64,000 nt of DNA from Alteriqipengyuania abyssalis (GCF_019857185.1 NZ_JAHWXP010000001.1:682001-746000), one strand, 5' to 3'. Numbered from the stretch's first letter, positions 15,786 through 26,488 are shown. Translations and numbers: made by a program. The notes: generated from the letters alone by a model not told the origin.

Positions 15786-16826
15786 ATGAGCACCCCGCCG
15801 CTGACAGAACTGACCGCCCGCACGCGCGACATCTTTCGCGTGGTGGTGGAGCAGTATCTGGCGACGGGGCAGCCGGTCGGATCGAAGACGCTGGCCGAGG
15901 GTGGGGCGGTCGACCTCTCGCCCGCTTCCATCCGCTCGGTGCTGGCGGATCTCGAAAAGCTGGGCCTGCTGGCCGCGCCGCATGTCTCCGCCGGGCGCAA
16001 GCCAACCGAGAGTGGACTGCGGCTGTTCGTCGACGGGATGATGCAGATCACCCAGCCGAGCGAGGACGAGCGGCGCGTGATCGAGGCCAAGCTGGGCGAT
16101 CCCGGCCCGCTCGAGCAACGGCTGGAGGCGGCCAGTGCGATGCTGTCCGACCTGTCGGGCGCAGCGGGCATGGTGTTCGTGCCCACAACGGAGCGGCGGC
16201 TGGCGCAGATGAGCTTCGTGCCGCTGGACGCCGCGCGCGCGCTCGCGGTGCTGGTCGATGCGAACGGGCAGATCGAGAACCGGCTGATCGAACTCGACGG
16301 GGTCGACAGCGCCACGCTCGACCGGGCGTCCAACTATCTCTCCGCCCGCCTCGCCAATCGCAGCCTCGGCGAAGCGCTCAAGGAAATCGAGCACGAGATC
16401 GACGGCGGGCGCAGCGCGCTGGATGCGGCGAGCAGTAATCTGGTGCGGCGCGGGATCGCGATGTGGAGCGAGGCGCCGGACCGCAACCCGGTGCTGATCG
16501 TGCGCGGGCAGGCCAAGCTGCTCGACGACGAAGCGGTCGGCGATGTCGAGCGAGTGCGCCAACTGCTCGACGAACTGGAGAACAAGCAGGCGGTGGCCGA
16601 GGTGCTGGAGCGCGCGCGCGCGGCGCAGGCTACGCGGATCTACATAGGCAGCGAAAATCGCCTCTTCGCGCTCAGCGGGTCGTCTGTTATCGCCTCCCCC
16701 TTCCGCGATCGGGAGGGGAACATCGTGGGGGTGCTGGGGGTTATCGGCCCCACGCGCTTGAACTACGCGCGCATCGTTCCCATGGTGGATTTCACCGCAC
16801 AATCACTGGGCCGATTGACCGGCTAG
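15786..16826 (+). CDS. hrcA: Heat-inducible transcription repressor HrcA
   Basis: 346 residues, full length. The N-terminal winged helix is RTRDIFRVVVEQYLATGQPV, then GSKTLAEGGAVDLSPASIRS and VLADLEKLGLLAAPHVSAGR. The GAF-like dimer and inserted domains follow, ending in GPTRLNYARIVPMVDFTAQS. HrcA represses groE-type operons by binding CIRCE inverted repeats, with GroEL as co-factor. No CIRCE element (TTAGCACTC, N9, GAGTGCTAA) is visible in the window, so its targets lie elsewhere; dnaK here looks RpoH-controlled instead. It is followed by grpE after 24 bases, the standard order. Confidence 0.95.
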   Translation: MSTPPLTELTARTRDIFRVVVEQYLATGQPVGSKTLAEGGAVDLSPASIRSVLADLEKLGLLAAPHVSAGRKPTESGLRLFVDGMMQITQPSEDERRVIEAKLGDPGPLEQRLEAASAMLSDLSGAAGMVFVPTTERRLAQMSFVPLDAARALAVLVDANGQIENRLIELDGVDSATLDRASNYLSARLANRSLGEALKEIEHEIDGGRSALDAASSNLVRRGIAMWSEAPDRNPVLIVRGQAKLLDDEAVGDVERVRQLLDELENKQAVAEVLERARAAQATRIYIGSENRLFALSGSSVIASPFRDREGNIVGVLGVIGPTRLNYARIVPMVDFTAQSLGRLTG

Positions 16827-16850
16827 CAGGGCAGAATTCGCGTAAAGACT

Positions 16851-17474
16851 ATGCAAGACGAACATGATCCCAAGGACGAGCCTGTCCGCGACGACAGCAC
16901 GCTAGACGCAGAAGCCGAACGTGAACTGGCAGGCGTTCCCGAACACCTGCGCGACCAGGGCGACGATGGCGACGACGAGAGCGAGCAGGGCGTAGCCAAG
17001 CTTGCCGAGACGGTCGCGAAGCTCAACGAAGAGCTGGAGACCGCGCGGCAGGAAGTGCTCTATGCACGCGCCGAGACGCAGAACGTGCGCCGCCGGATGG
17101 AAAAGGACATCGCCGACACACGCGCCTATTCGGCGACCGGCTTTGCCCGCGACATCCTGTCGGTTTCGGACAACCTGTCGCGCGCGATCGATTCCATCCC
17201 CGAAGAGCTGCGCGAAGACGGCAAGTTCAAGGGGCTGGTCGCCGGGATCGAGGCGACCCAGCGCGAGCTCGACCGCGTGTTCGGCCAGCATGGCGTGACG
17301 CGGGTTGCCGCGATGGGCCTGCCGCTCGACCCCAACGTGCATCAGGCGATGATGGAGATTCCCAGCGACGAGGCCGAGCCGGGCACCGTCGTTCAGGAGA
17401 TGCAGGCGGGCTATCTGATCCGCGATCGTCTGCTGCGCCCTGCGCTGGTCGGTGTCGCGAAGAAGCCGGACTGA
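16851..17474 (+). CDS. grpE: Nucleotide exchange factor GrpE
   Basis: 207 residues. An acidic, disordered N-terminus (DEPVRDDSTLDAEAERELAG) precedes the long coiled coil (KLAETVAKLNEELETARQEV) and the beta domain, which ends in the family signature VHQAMMEIPSDEAEPGTVVQ and YLIRDRLLRPALVGVAKKPD. It releases ADP from DnaK. ATG 16851 gives a normal N-terminus. The gene is co-directional with hrcA and probably in one operon with it. dnaK and dnaJ lie 3.4 kb downstream as a separate unit. Confidence 0.95.
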   Translation: MQDEHDPKDEPVRDDSTLDAEAERELAGVPEHLRDQGDDGDDESEQGVAKLAETVAKLNEELETARQEVLYARAETQNVRRRMEKDIADTRAYSATGFARDILSVSDNLSRAIDSIPEELREDGKFKGLVAGIEATQRELDRVFGQHGVTRVAAMGLPLDPNVHQAMMEIPSDEAEPGTVVQEMQAGYLIRDRLLRPALVGVAKKPD

Positions 17475-17545
17475 GCGTAAAGCTGCGGAACAAAACGGCG
17501 TTATCGGGGCTTTCTCCCAGCACAAGGTGCAAGGAGAGACCCCCG

Positions 17546-17854
17546 ATGATTGCCAACAAAAGCAAGACCCGTTTCGCCCTCATCCCCGTGGCGATGATTT
17601 CCGCCCTCTCGCTCAGCGCGTGTGCGGAAAACTACTCGGCCGAAGGCGGCCTGGGTGGCGCAGCTCTGGGCGCAGGCATTGCCGCAGTGACCGGCGGCGA
17701 CATCACCCGTTACGCGCTGGCCGGTGCCGCTGCGGGCGCGCTGGCGGGCTATTTCGTCGACAAGAACGACAACTGCGACGGTTACGACCGCGACGGATAT
17801 CTGGACGAGGATTGCTTCGGCACGCGCGGCTATCCGGCCGATCCGCGTCGCTAA
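17546..17854 (+). CDS. Small glycine-zipper lipoprotein
   Basis: 102 residues. A signal with lipobox (ISALSLSAC, Cys at about residue 26) is followed by a glycine-zipper segment: GGLGGAALGAGIAAVTGGD and ALAGAAAGALAGYF. The tail is acidic (DKNDNCDGYDRDGYLDEDC) with two Cys. Similar outer-membrane glycine-zipper lipoproteins (YMGG/SlyB-like) associate with the outer membrane; the precise role is unknown. A good ribosome-binding site (AAGGAGAGACC) lies just before the ATG. A strong hairpin terminator follows the stop. Confidence 0.8.
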   Translation: MIANKSKTRFALIPVAMISALSLSACAENYSAEGGLGGAALGAGIAAVTGGDITRYALAGAAAGALAGYFVDKNDNCDGYDRDGYLDEDCFGTRGYPADPRR

Positions 17855-17874
17855 ATCGCGCAATCCAATGAATG

Positions 17875-17905
17875 AAGGGCCGCCCCGCAAAGGGCGGCCC
17901 TTTTC
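17875..17905. terminator. Bidirectional rho-independent terminator
   Basis: AAGGGCCGCCC, loop CGCAA, AGGGCGGCCCTTTT: a 10-bp GC-rich stem followed by T4 on the plus strand, and preceded by A-rich sequence that reads as T-rich on the minus strand. It sits between the convergent ends of the glycine-zipper gene (stop 17854) and the indoleamine dioxygenase gene (stop 17909) and can end both transcripts. Confidence 0.85.
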
Positions 17906-17908
17906 GTA

Positions 17909-19072
17909 TCAGTCGACCACCTGCGCGCGGTTCTCGTCGCGGTGCTTCTTCAGATACTTCATGAACGGCGTGCCACCGGTGCCGACATCGGGGTCATTGC
18001 CCGCGATGCTGCCCGCCTGCTTGTTGATGTAGCTCGCCGCATATTCGAGATGCCGCGTGCGGAACCGCGCCGCCTGTTCGAGGCAGGCGTTGAACGCGTC
18101 CTTCAGCGCCGTATTGCCGCTGTCGGCCACAAAGCTGCGCAGCGTCGATTGTGCGGCGAGGTCTTCGATGAAGCGGCGATGTTCGACCGGGCGATAGGCG
18201 TGCAGCTCGTCGAGGAAACTCTTGAGCGGGTCGTCGCTGTGGCCGACCTGGAACAGCGCATCCATCGCCGGGACGATGGAGGACTGCGATCCGGTCTGCC
18301 CGCGAAAGGCCTGCGGCTCGCCGCCGAACTTCTCGATCCCTTCGTACACCAGCCCGCCGTCCAGCGCCGGGTTGTTCGCCCAGCCGTGGATGTAGGGGCG
18401 CACGCGGTGGAAATAGATGTAGGGATCGCACCGCTCGGGCATCCGCGCGAAGTGGGCGTAGATCCGCTCCCACGCTTCATCCATCTCGCGCAGCAGGGTG
18501 AGCGCGGTCTCTTCATCGCCATCGCGGCACACGGTGACCAGCTTCGCCGCATTGTCGAGCAGCACGCCCGCCTCTGCCTCGATCGCGACATGGACCAGCA
18601 CGAACCAGTTCTCGTCCGCACCGCCAAGGAAGTTCTGGTGCATCGCGATATTGTCGAGCGTGATCGGGCCCGACTTGTCGAGCCGGTACCAGTTGTCGAG
18701 CACGTAGCCAGAATAGGGCAGCAGCGGTGCCTGGCCGAGCCGGTCGGCCAGCGCGACCATGGGGCGGGAGAGATTGGCGGGCAGGTGCGCGGGCGGCTCA
18801 TCCTCGCCCCACACATAGGCCTGCACCAGGAAGGAATAGTGCACCATCGCGGTGCGGACTTCTTCCTCGGGCGCGTCTTTGGCCCATTCGCCGATCTGCG
18901 GATCGGGCAGCGCGTCCAGCCAGTGGCGCACGCGGCCGGTGGTCAGCAGGGCGGAAAGATTGCCTGCGGCCTGCACGATCGGATCGAACTGTGAGGGGAG
19001 GGTGATCGTGTCGATTTCGTAATGCGAAAGGTAGCCGCGTTCCCGCGACATGCCGTAATTGCTCAGCTCCAT
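17909..19072 (-). CDS. Indoleamine 2,3-dioxygenase family protein
   Basis: 387 residues from ATG 19072; an in-frame ATG 12 bases upstream is also possible. The sequence follows the IDO fold: LLPYSGYVLDNWYRLDKSGP, HQNFLGGADENWFVLVHVAI, YIYFHRVRPYIHGW, FRGQTGSQSSIVPAMDALF, and the C-terminal RTRHLEYAASYI with the probable proximal heme His, then GTGGTPFMKYLKKHRDE. These heme enzymes open the indole ring of tryptophan to give N-formylkynurenine. No kynurenine-pathway gene (formamidase, kynureninase) is seen nearby, so the local context does not show its pathway. Confidence 0.88.
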   Translation of the reverse strand: MELSNYGMSRERGYLSHYEIDTITLPSQFDPIVQAAGNLSALLTTGRVRHWLDALPDPQIGEWAKDAPEEEVRTAMVHYSFLVQAYVWGEDEPPAHLPANLSRPMVALADRLGQAPLLPYSGYVLDNWYRLDKSGPITLDNIAMHQNFLGGADENWFVLVHVAIEAEAGVLLDNAAKLVTVCRDGDEETALTLLREMDEAWERIYAHFARMPERCDPYIYFHRVRPYIHGWANNPALDGGLVYEGIEKFGGEPQAFRGQTGSQSSIVPAMDALFQVGHSDDPLKSFLDELHAYRPVEHRRFIEDLAAQSTLRSFVADSGNTALKDAFNACLEQAARFRTRHLEYAASYINKQAGSIAGNDPDVGTGGTPFMKYLKKHRDENRAQVVD

Positions 19073-19163
19073 TGTTGGGACCATTCGCCGGGCGCGGGTT
19101 GGGCCGCCCGGACGGCACATCGACTAACAAGCGGCGCGGGGCCGCTCAAGCCGTGACGCTACG

Positions 19164-19736
19164 TCATCGCAGATAGATCACCAGATAGCGGACGATCAGC
19201 GCGACCAGCAGCACCGCGTGAATCCGGCGGTTCCGAACGAACAGCAGGGCACCCATCAATCCGACGAACAACACGGTAATCCCGATGCTCGTCGCGGTCA
19301 GCAGATGCTCTCGCAGCTGTGGCAGGCTGAGCAGAAAGGCCCACTGCACGAAAACCAGCGAGATCAGCATCGCGATCACCGTGCGGCATACGCGGAAATA
19401 ATGCGTGTCGAGATCGCGGAAACGCTCCGGGTCGCCGGGAAACACAAGCCTTGCCGCGAGGTAATAGGCGCTCGCGAAGCCGACCACGGCGAGCAGCGTG
19501 GCGGGATTGACCGCCATCACATCGCGCACCGTCCAGGAGAACATCCAGAACGACAGCAGGTCGAGGATGACGAACACGGCGAGCAGCGGCGTCAGCCAGC
19601 CGATCGAAAACCGCTCGCCACCCGCATCACTGGCGAAACGCAGTTCCAGCGTGCGCCCGAGGCCGGAGAGAATCTCGACCAGCGAGAGGCCGAGGAGCAG
19701 CGCATAGAGCGCGAAGATGAACTCGTAATCGGTCAT
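19164..19736 (-). CDS. Integral membrane protein, unknown family
   Basis: 190 residues, mostly hydrophobic. Five to six likely membrane spans: about 5-25 (FIFALYALLLGLSLVEILSG), 45-70 (WLTPLLAVFVILDLLSFW), 78-98, 118-140, 145-165 and 172-188. Short charged loops include the FPGDPERFRDLDTHYFR stretch. I do not recognise a family. It overlaps the end of the HExxH protein gene by four bases, so the two are co-translated and may act together. Confidence 0.7.
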   Translation of the reverse strand: MTDYEFIFALYALLLGLSLVEILSGLGRTLELRFASDAGGERFSIGWLTPLLAVFVILDLLSFWMFSWTVRDVMAVNPATLLAVVGFASAYYLAARLVFPGDPERFRDLDTHYFRVCRTVIAMLISLVFVQWAFLLSLPQLREHLLTATSIGITVLFVGLMGALLFVRNRRIHAVLLVALIVRYLVIYLR

Positions 19737-20260
19737 GGCTTTGCCCCCGGAAAGCGCACCAGCAGATCATAGGTCTCGCGGCTGGCGATGCCTGCCACGC
19801 GCACGCCGTTCCTCAGCCAGAAGGCGTGCTTCACGATCTCCGCCTGCTGCTCGATCCCGTATTTTTCGAGGCCCCAGCCCGGTTTGATGCTGTAGTCGTA
19901 GCGGCACCATGGATGGCGATGGAGCGGCAGGTACCACTCGCCCTTGGTCTGGGTCTGCCACACATGCGTCATCTCGTGGATGAAATGGCCCTGCGAATGG
20001 TGATTCCCGGCGGAGAAATCGTCGCAATATCCTGCCGCATCCGGGTGGAAATGCAGGTGGCCGCGCGGGGCCATGGTGGTGTTCTTCGGCTGGAAGAACG
20101 CCCATTTGCGCCGCCGGATGGTGACCTTGCGATAATCGATCGCGGTGCCGAACACCGATTGCGCCAGCGCCACCTCGCCCGGCGTCAGCCGCCGCTCCCC
20201 ACCCGCAGGGCAGGGAGCGACGCGGGTTTCATGCGTCTCGGCATCTATCGGGTGATCCAT
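19733..20260 (-). CDS. HExxH-containing protein (annotated in relatives as vgr-related)
   Basis: 175 residues with no signal peptide or membrane span. The central block GNHHSQGHFIHEMTHVWQTQ contains HEMTH, an HExxH zinc-protease-like motif; further His and aromatic residues follow (YLPLHRHPWCRYDYSIKPGW, then EQQAEIVKHAFWL). Relatives in Sphingomonadales carry the name vgr-related protein, with no experimental basis known to me. Peptidase activity is possible but unproven. The gene is followed, with overlap, by the six-span membrane gene and preceded by the PCuAC lipoprotein. Confidence 0.65.
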   Translation of the reverse strand: MDHPIDAETHETRVAPCPAGGERRLTPGEVALAQSVFGTAIDYRKVTIRRRKWAFFQPKNTTMAPRGHLHFHPDAAGYCDDFSAGNHHSQGHFIHEMTHVWQTQTKGEWYLPLHRHPWCRYDYSIKPGWGLEKYGIEQQAEIVKHAFWLRNGVRVAGIASRETYDLLVRFPGAKP

Positions 20261-20283
20261 GACGCTCGTCGATTGATCGCGCT

Positions 20284-20748
20284 TCAGCGTTCCGCGTCGG
20301 CGGGCAGCACGTCGACATCGAACGACATCGTCTTGCCCCCGGCCATGGTCAGGGTAACCGAGGTGACGCTTTCGGGCTTGAGATCGGGCGAGAGGTCGAA
20401 CGCCATCACGTGCTTGCCGCCCGGTTCGAAGGAGACGGTTTCGCCCGGCTGCACGGTGACCACGCCGATCGATCCCATCTCGGTATCGTCATATTCCATA
20501 TAGTCGTGCAATTCCGCGCTTCCCGCGCCTTCCACGTCGGCCTTGCGGACCGAAATCGCCCGGTCGCCCGGGTTCTCCAGCTTGAAATAGACCGCCCCCG
20601 GATTGCCTGAGACCGCCGGCAGGAACAGCTTGCCTTCGCTCGCGGTCAGCGGTGCCGCTGCAACCTCTTCCTCGGCGGGTTTCTGATCGCATCCGGCCAG
20701 TGTCACGGCACCAAGGCCAAGTGCGCAGGCGAGGTAAATCGATTTCAT
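20284..20748 (-). CDS. Copper chaperone PCu(A)C lipoprotein
   Basis: 154 residues. Lipoprotein signal MKSIYLACALGLGAVTLAGC with Cys20 as the lipid site. The PCuAC domain binds copper through the motif H-x3-M-x6-M then H-x-M, seen here as ELHDYMEYDDTEMGSIG and KHVMAF. It belongs to the periplasmic copper-delivery family (DUF461/PF04314) for CuA of cytochrome oxidase; the electron-transfer partner is not in the window. It diverges from dnaK, whose heat-shock promoter lies in the gap of 174 bases. Confidence 0.85.
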   Translation of the reverse strand: MKSIYLACALGLGAVTLAGCDQKPAEEEVAAAPLTASEGKLFLPAVSGNPGAVYFKLENPGDRAISVRKADVEGAGSAELHDYMEYDDTEMGSIGVVTVQPGETVSFEPGGKHVMAFDLSPDLKPESVTSVTLTMAGGKTMSFDVDVLPADAER

Positions 20749-20800
20749 GTCAGGCTCCTCCCAGGTTTGTGTCCCGCCTGACGACTAGGCGCTGGCATCT

Positions 20801-20828
20801 CTTGTGCCAAGAACAAGCGCACCTATAT
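20801..20828 (+). promoter_or_regulatory. RpoH (sigma-32)-type promoter of dnaK
   Basis: CTTG (20801-20804), a 17-base spacer, then CCTATAT (20822-20828). This matches the alphaproteobacterial RpoH pattern CTTG-N17/18-CYTATnT exactly at the core. It lies about 95 bases upstream of the dnaK ATG (20923) and reads toward it, so the transcript would have a leader of about 90 bases. No CIRCE sequence is present in the gap. Confidence 0.72.
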
Positions 20829-20922
20829 CCGCGGCTCAACCAGAGCTGCCGAGCGGCATCGCCCACTGACGGGGGTGTCGCGAAGGGCAGTGTCCAACAT
20901 AGCCAAACGGATGCGGGGTATC

Positions 20923-22875
<1,953 letters not shown>

Positions 22876-22895
22876 GCCGGACGGTCATGAGAAAC

Positions 22896-22930
22896 GGGCT
22901 CCGCGCAGACCACCCGGCCTGCGCGGGCCC
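22896..22930. other. Strong intergenic hairpin between dnaK and dnaJ
   Basis: CGCGCAG (22902-22908) pairs with CTGCGCG (22919-22925). Outside it GGGC (22896-22899) pairs with GCCC (22927-22930), leaving small bulges. No T-run follows, so it is not a classic terminator. It could lower dnaJ expression relative to dnaK or protect the upstream mRNA end. Confidence 0.5.
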
Positions 22931-22961
22931 GCCTATGTTTGTTGCACCGGTGCTCTGAATA

Positions 22962-24077
22962 ATGGCTTCCGAACCCGATCTTTACGAATTGCTTGGCGTC
23001 TCGCGCGATGCGGATGCGGCGGCGATCAAGGCTGCCTATCGCAAGATGGCGATGCAGTATCACCCCGATCGCAACCCCGGCGATGCCGAGGCTGAGGCGC
23101 GCTTCAAGGCGATCGGCGCTGCTTACGAGGTGTTGAAAGACCCTCAGAAACGCGCCGCCTACGACCAGTATGGCCACGCCGCCTTCCAGCAGGGCGGGGG
23201 TGGCGGCCGTGGCGGCCATCAGGCCGACTTCGGCGATATCGGCGATATCTTCGAAACCATCTTCGGCAGCGCCTTTGGCGGAATGCGCCAGGGCGCACGG
23301 CGCGGGGCGGACCTGCGCTACGACCTCGAAATCACGCTGGAAGAAGCCTTCCACGGCAAGTCGACCACCATCGAAATCGAAGTCTCGCAGCAATGCGAGG
23401 TGTGCACCGGCACCGGCGCGGAGCCGGGCACCGGCACGCGGGCGTGCAACATGTGCGCGGGCTACGGCAAGGTGCGTGCGCAGCAGGGCCTGTTCGTGGT
23501 CGAGCGGCCATGCCCCAATTGCCACGGTCGCGGCGAGGTGATCGAGACCCCGTGTCGCAATTGTCGCGGGGACGGGCGCGTCGATGCGCCGCAGTCGCTC
23601 TCGGTCGATATTCCGCCGGGCGTCGATACCGGCACCCGCATCCGCCTGTCCGGCAAGGGAGAGGCAGGCCCGCGCGGCGCGCCTCCGGGCGATCTCTACA
23701 TCTTCATCCACATCCGCGCGCACAGCGTGTTCGCGCGCGACGGATCGAACCTGATCGCGCGCGTGCCGATCAGCTTCACCACCGCCGCGCTGGGCGGCAA
23801 GGTCGAGATTCCCGACCTCGACGGGTCGACCAACACGATCGAGATTCCCGCCGGCATCCAGTCGGGCAAGCAGCTGCGCCGTCGCGGTGCGGGCATGCCC
23901 GTGCTGCAGGGGCGCGGTCGGGGCGATCTGGTCGCGGAAATCACGGTGGAAACGCCGACCAAGCTGACCAAGCGCCAGCGCGAAATCCTCGAAGAATTCA
24001 GCGAGACCGAGACGGGCGAGGAATGCCCCGAAAGCCGCGGCTTCTTCGACCGGATCAAGGATGCGTTCGGGGCCTGA
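22962..24077 (+). CDS. dnaJ: Molecular chaperone DnaJ (Hsp40)
   Basis: 371 residues. The J-domain has LYELLGVSRDADAAAIKAAY and the HPD motif in MQYHPDRNPGD. A Gly/Phe-rich linker follows (QGGGGGRGGHQADFGDIGDI). Four CxxCxGxG zinc repeats are present: CEVCTGTG, CNMCAGYG, CPNCHGRG and CRNCRGDG. The C-terminal substrate domains follow. It presents clients to DnaK and stimulates its ATPase. It is 86 bases downstream of dnaK on the same strand. Confidence 0.97.
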   Translation: MASEPDLYELLGVSRDADAAAIKAAYRKMAMQYHPDRNPGDAEAEARFKAIGAAYEVLKDPQKRAAYDQYGHAAFQQGGGGGRGGHQADFGDIGDIFETIFGSAFGGMRQGARRGADLRYDLEITLEEAFHGKSTTIEIEVSQQCEVCTGTGAEPGTGTRACNMCAGYGKVRAQQGLFVVERPCPNCHGRGEVIETPCRNCRGDGRVDAPQSLSVDIPPGVDTGTRIRLSGKGEAGPRGAPPGDLYIFIHIRAHSVFARDGSNLIARVPISFTTAALGGKVEIPDLDGSTNTIEIPAGIQSGKQLRRRGAGMPVLQGRGRGDLVAEITVETPTKLTKRQREILEEFSETETGEECPESRGFFDRIKDAFGA

Positions 24078-24086
24078 CGCACCGCA

Positions 24087-26402
24087 TTATCCCAACCGCG
24101 CCTCGATCTCGTCGCGCAATGTCTTGAGCGTTCCGTCCGCGCAGCGTTTCGCCTCGCGCTCTTCCTCGATGATCGCGAGGAAGGCGCTGCGCAGGATCGC
24201 GTGGCGTTCCTCGAAGGGAATCGTCTCGTCACTGGTCGACAGCACGATGTCGATCATTCGCTCGCAGCCGTGCAGGCGGCCCCACAGATAGTCGTTTTCG
24301 CGATAGGCGCGGCTGAAGAAGGCGCCGAAATCGTAGAATTCGATGCCCCGCAGCGTCTCCGCTGCACCGCCTTCGCGGATCGCCTGCGCGTCTTCGGGGC
24401 TGATCCGGTCGACCTTGACCGGCTCGAATTCGTTCATCCCCTGCGTGCCGAGGATCGGCAGCGTGGCGACATCGTAGAACGGGAAGCCGAGATAGGCATA
24501 CATCATCCGCCGCCGCAGGCTGCGGGGCATGTCGCTCAGCGCGAGCGACAGCGCCTCTTCGGCCTGCGTATCCAGATCCTTCAGCCCGCGCCGCTGCGCA
24601 ATATGATCGAGCAGCGCGCCCGGGTCCGATACCGCATTGCGCGCCAGATCGCGGAACTCCGGCCCCATGGGGTTGAGGCCGTCCCGCTCAAAATAGGCGG
24701 ACAGGATCGTGTAGATCGCCTCGCGCGCGCTATCGAGCGCCTCGTTGGGGATCTCAGGGTCCGCCTCCCAGTCGCGCGCGGTGCGGCGGGCGAGCAGGCG
24801 CAGGCGGCGGATGCGGAACGCCAGATCGTATGTCCGGAAGAAGTCGATCGCCCCCGGGCTCGCCCCGCCGGTCGCCCCGCCAAGCGTTTCCAGCCCCCGC
24901 TCACGCAGACAGGCGCGCAGCACCACGGCGAGCACCTGCGGATCGGGCTCGGCATCCCTGGGCGCGGCCTTGCGAGCAAGCTCCGCAATCCGCTCGACGA
25001 TCCCGACATATTTCAGCTCGGCATAGCCTGCGAAGGTATAACCGGCCTGTTCCGCCGCCGCCTGCTGCGCTTTCCTGCGCCAGTTGGACAGCCGCTTGGG
25101 CGTGGGCCGGTCGAAGAACACCGTGCGGTCGAACAGCTTTTCGACCGCGCCCTCCACCTGCGGGCGCAGTTCGGCGATCATCGCCTGCAGCCGCGCGGCA
25201 TGGCGCGACTGCTCGCCGATCACCTCCAGGTTGTCGCGGATCGGCTGTTCGCGGGGGAGGGTGGAGAGCGAGCCGAAGATATTCTCGAAGAAGCCGACCG
25301 GCGCGCGCATCTTCTCCCTGTCGCGCATGTATCGCTCGGGCCGCGGATCGACATAGGCGAAGCGCCGCTCCACCTCGCGCACCGCAGGTCGCCCGCGCAG
25401 CGCGTCGATCGCGCCTTCGAACGGGCGATTGACCAGCACCGACCCGTCGATCAGCGAGACGCCTTCCGCCGTCCCGTCGTCGCAATGCACCGGCATCACC
25501 TGCCGCAGGAACCGGTCGCGAGAATGCCACGACAGGTTCTTCTCCGCCGCGATCGTATCGATCTCGCCCACCTGCAGCGGCGGGAACGCGCCCGGAAAAC
25601 TTGCGGTCGCGCGCGCGGCGAAGGTCAGTTCGAGCGGGTCGGCAAGCCAGCCCCCGGCAAGCTCCGGCGTGCGCCCGGTGAAGGAGATCGGCATGCGATG
25701 CTCGCTCTCCAGCACCACCGGCGGACTGTTGAGCCGCAGCCGGGCGAGGTAGCCGTGGAAGTCCGTGGTCGGCACATAGAGGTCGACCGGGTGGCCCGGC
25801 GGCAGCAGCGGCCCGTCGGCGGGCGAGCCATCCATCGCCTCCAGCGCTTCGAGCAGCATGCGCGACATCGTCTCGCCGGAGAACGGCGGCTGGAACCAGC
25901 GCCCGCGCACCAGCTTGGAGACTTTCTCGCGCACTTCGGAGCGTGTCTCCGGCGCGACGCTTTCGGACACCAGATTGCCCGGCCGCCTGAGCACGAAGGT
26001 GGCGAGCGGCTGCGCCCACACCTTGGCAAAGCGCCAGCCCGGCCGCGCGTCCTCGGCGGTCAGCCGGTCGATATCCGCATTGTCGAGCCACAGGTTGGTC
26101 AGCGGCTCCAGCGACCGGCCGGAGAAGATCGCCTGCGCCAGAAACACCGCATTGATCCCGCCCGCGCTCGCGCCGCTGAAAATGTCGGGCAGCACGCGCA
26201 GGCGCAGATCGTGGCGGTCGGCCAGCAGGTCGAGCAGGCGGCGATATTCGCCCGCGACCCCGTGGCTGGAATGGCCGGGTGTATGGAAGTCGCGGCTGGC
26301 GCGCGCCAGGTTCCACACCTCCTTGGTCACGCCATGCATGTAAACGGCGAGGCTGACCCCGCCGTAGCAGACAAGACCGATCCTCAATTCCTTTTGCCGC
26401 AT
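24087..26402 (-). CDS. Patatin-like phospholipase-related protein (DUF3376 type)
   Basis: 771 residues. The N-terminus has the oxyanion-type loop LVCYGGVSLAVYMHGVTKEV, the nucleophile elbow G77-A-S79-A-G-G in DIFSGASAGGINAVF, and the catalytic Asp in VSLIDGSVLVNRPF, giving the patatin Ser/Asp dyad. The remaining 400 or so residues match the C-terminal region of the patatin-related family with DUF3376. Lipid-acyl hydrolysis is inferred. No signal peptide is seen. It converges on dnaJ with nine bases between stops and diverges from radA. Confidence 0.85.
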   Translation of the reverse strand: MRQKELRIGLVCYGGVSLAVYMHGVTKEVWNLARASRDFHTPGHSSHGVAGEYRRLLDLLADRHDLRLRVLPDIFSGASAGGINAVFLAQAIFSGRSLEPLTNLWLDNADIDRLTAEDARPGWRFAKVWAQPLATFVLRRPGNLVSESVAPETRSEVREKVSKLVRGRWFQPPFSGETMSRMLLEALEAMDGSPADGPLLPPGHPVDLYVPTTDFHGYLARLRLNSPPVVLESEHRMPISFTGRTPELAGGWLADPLELTFAARATASFPGAFPPLQVGEIDTIAAEKNLSWHSRDRFLRQVMPVHCDDGTAEGVSLIDGSVLVNRPFEGAIDALRGRPAVREVERRFAYVDPRPERYMRDREKMRAPVGFFENIFGSLSTLPREQPIRDNLEVIGEQSRHAARLQAMIAELRPQVEGAVEKLFDRTVFFDRPTPKRLSNWRRKAQQAAAEQAGYTFAGYAELKYVGIVERIAELARKAAPRDAEPDPQVLAVVLRACLRERGLETLGGATGGASPGAIDFFRTYDLAFRIRRLRLLARRTARDWEADPEIPNEALDSAREAIYTILSAYFERDGLNPMGPEFRDLARNAVSDPGALLDHIAQRRGLKDLDTQAEEALSLALSDMPRSLRRRMMYAYLGFPFYDVATLPILGTQGMNEFEPVKVDRISPEDAQAIREGGAAETLRGIEFYDFGAFFSRAYRENDYLWGRLHGCERMIDIVLSTSDETIPFEERHAILRSAFLAIIEEEREAKRCADGTLKTLRDEIEARLG

Positions 26403-26488
26403 GGTCGATATTCTAGAGGGGGAGGGGGCTGAATAGCAACTTGCGTTCCATTAATGTTCCACCTAACTCCCCGCCTTAAGGAGGTGGC

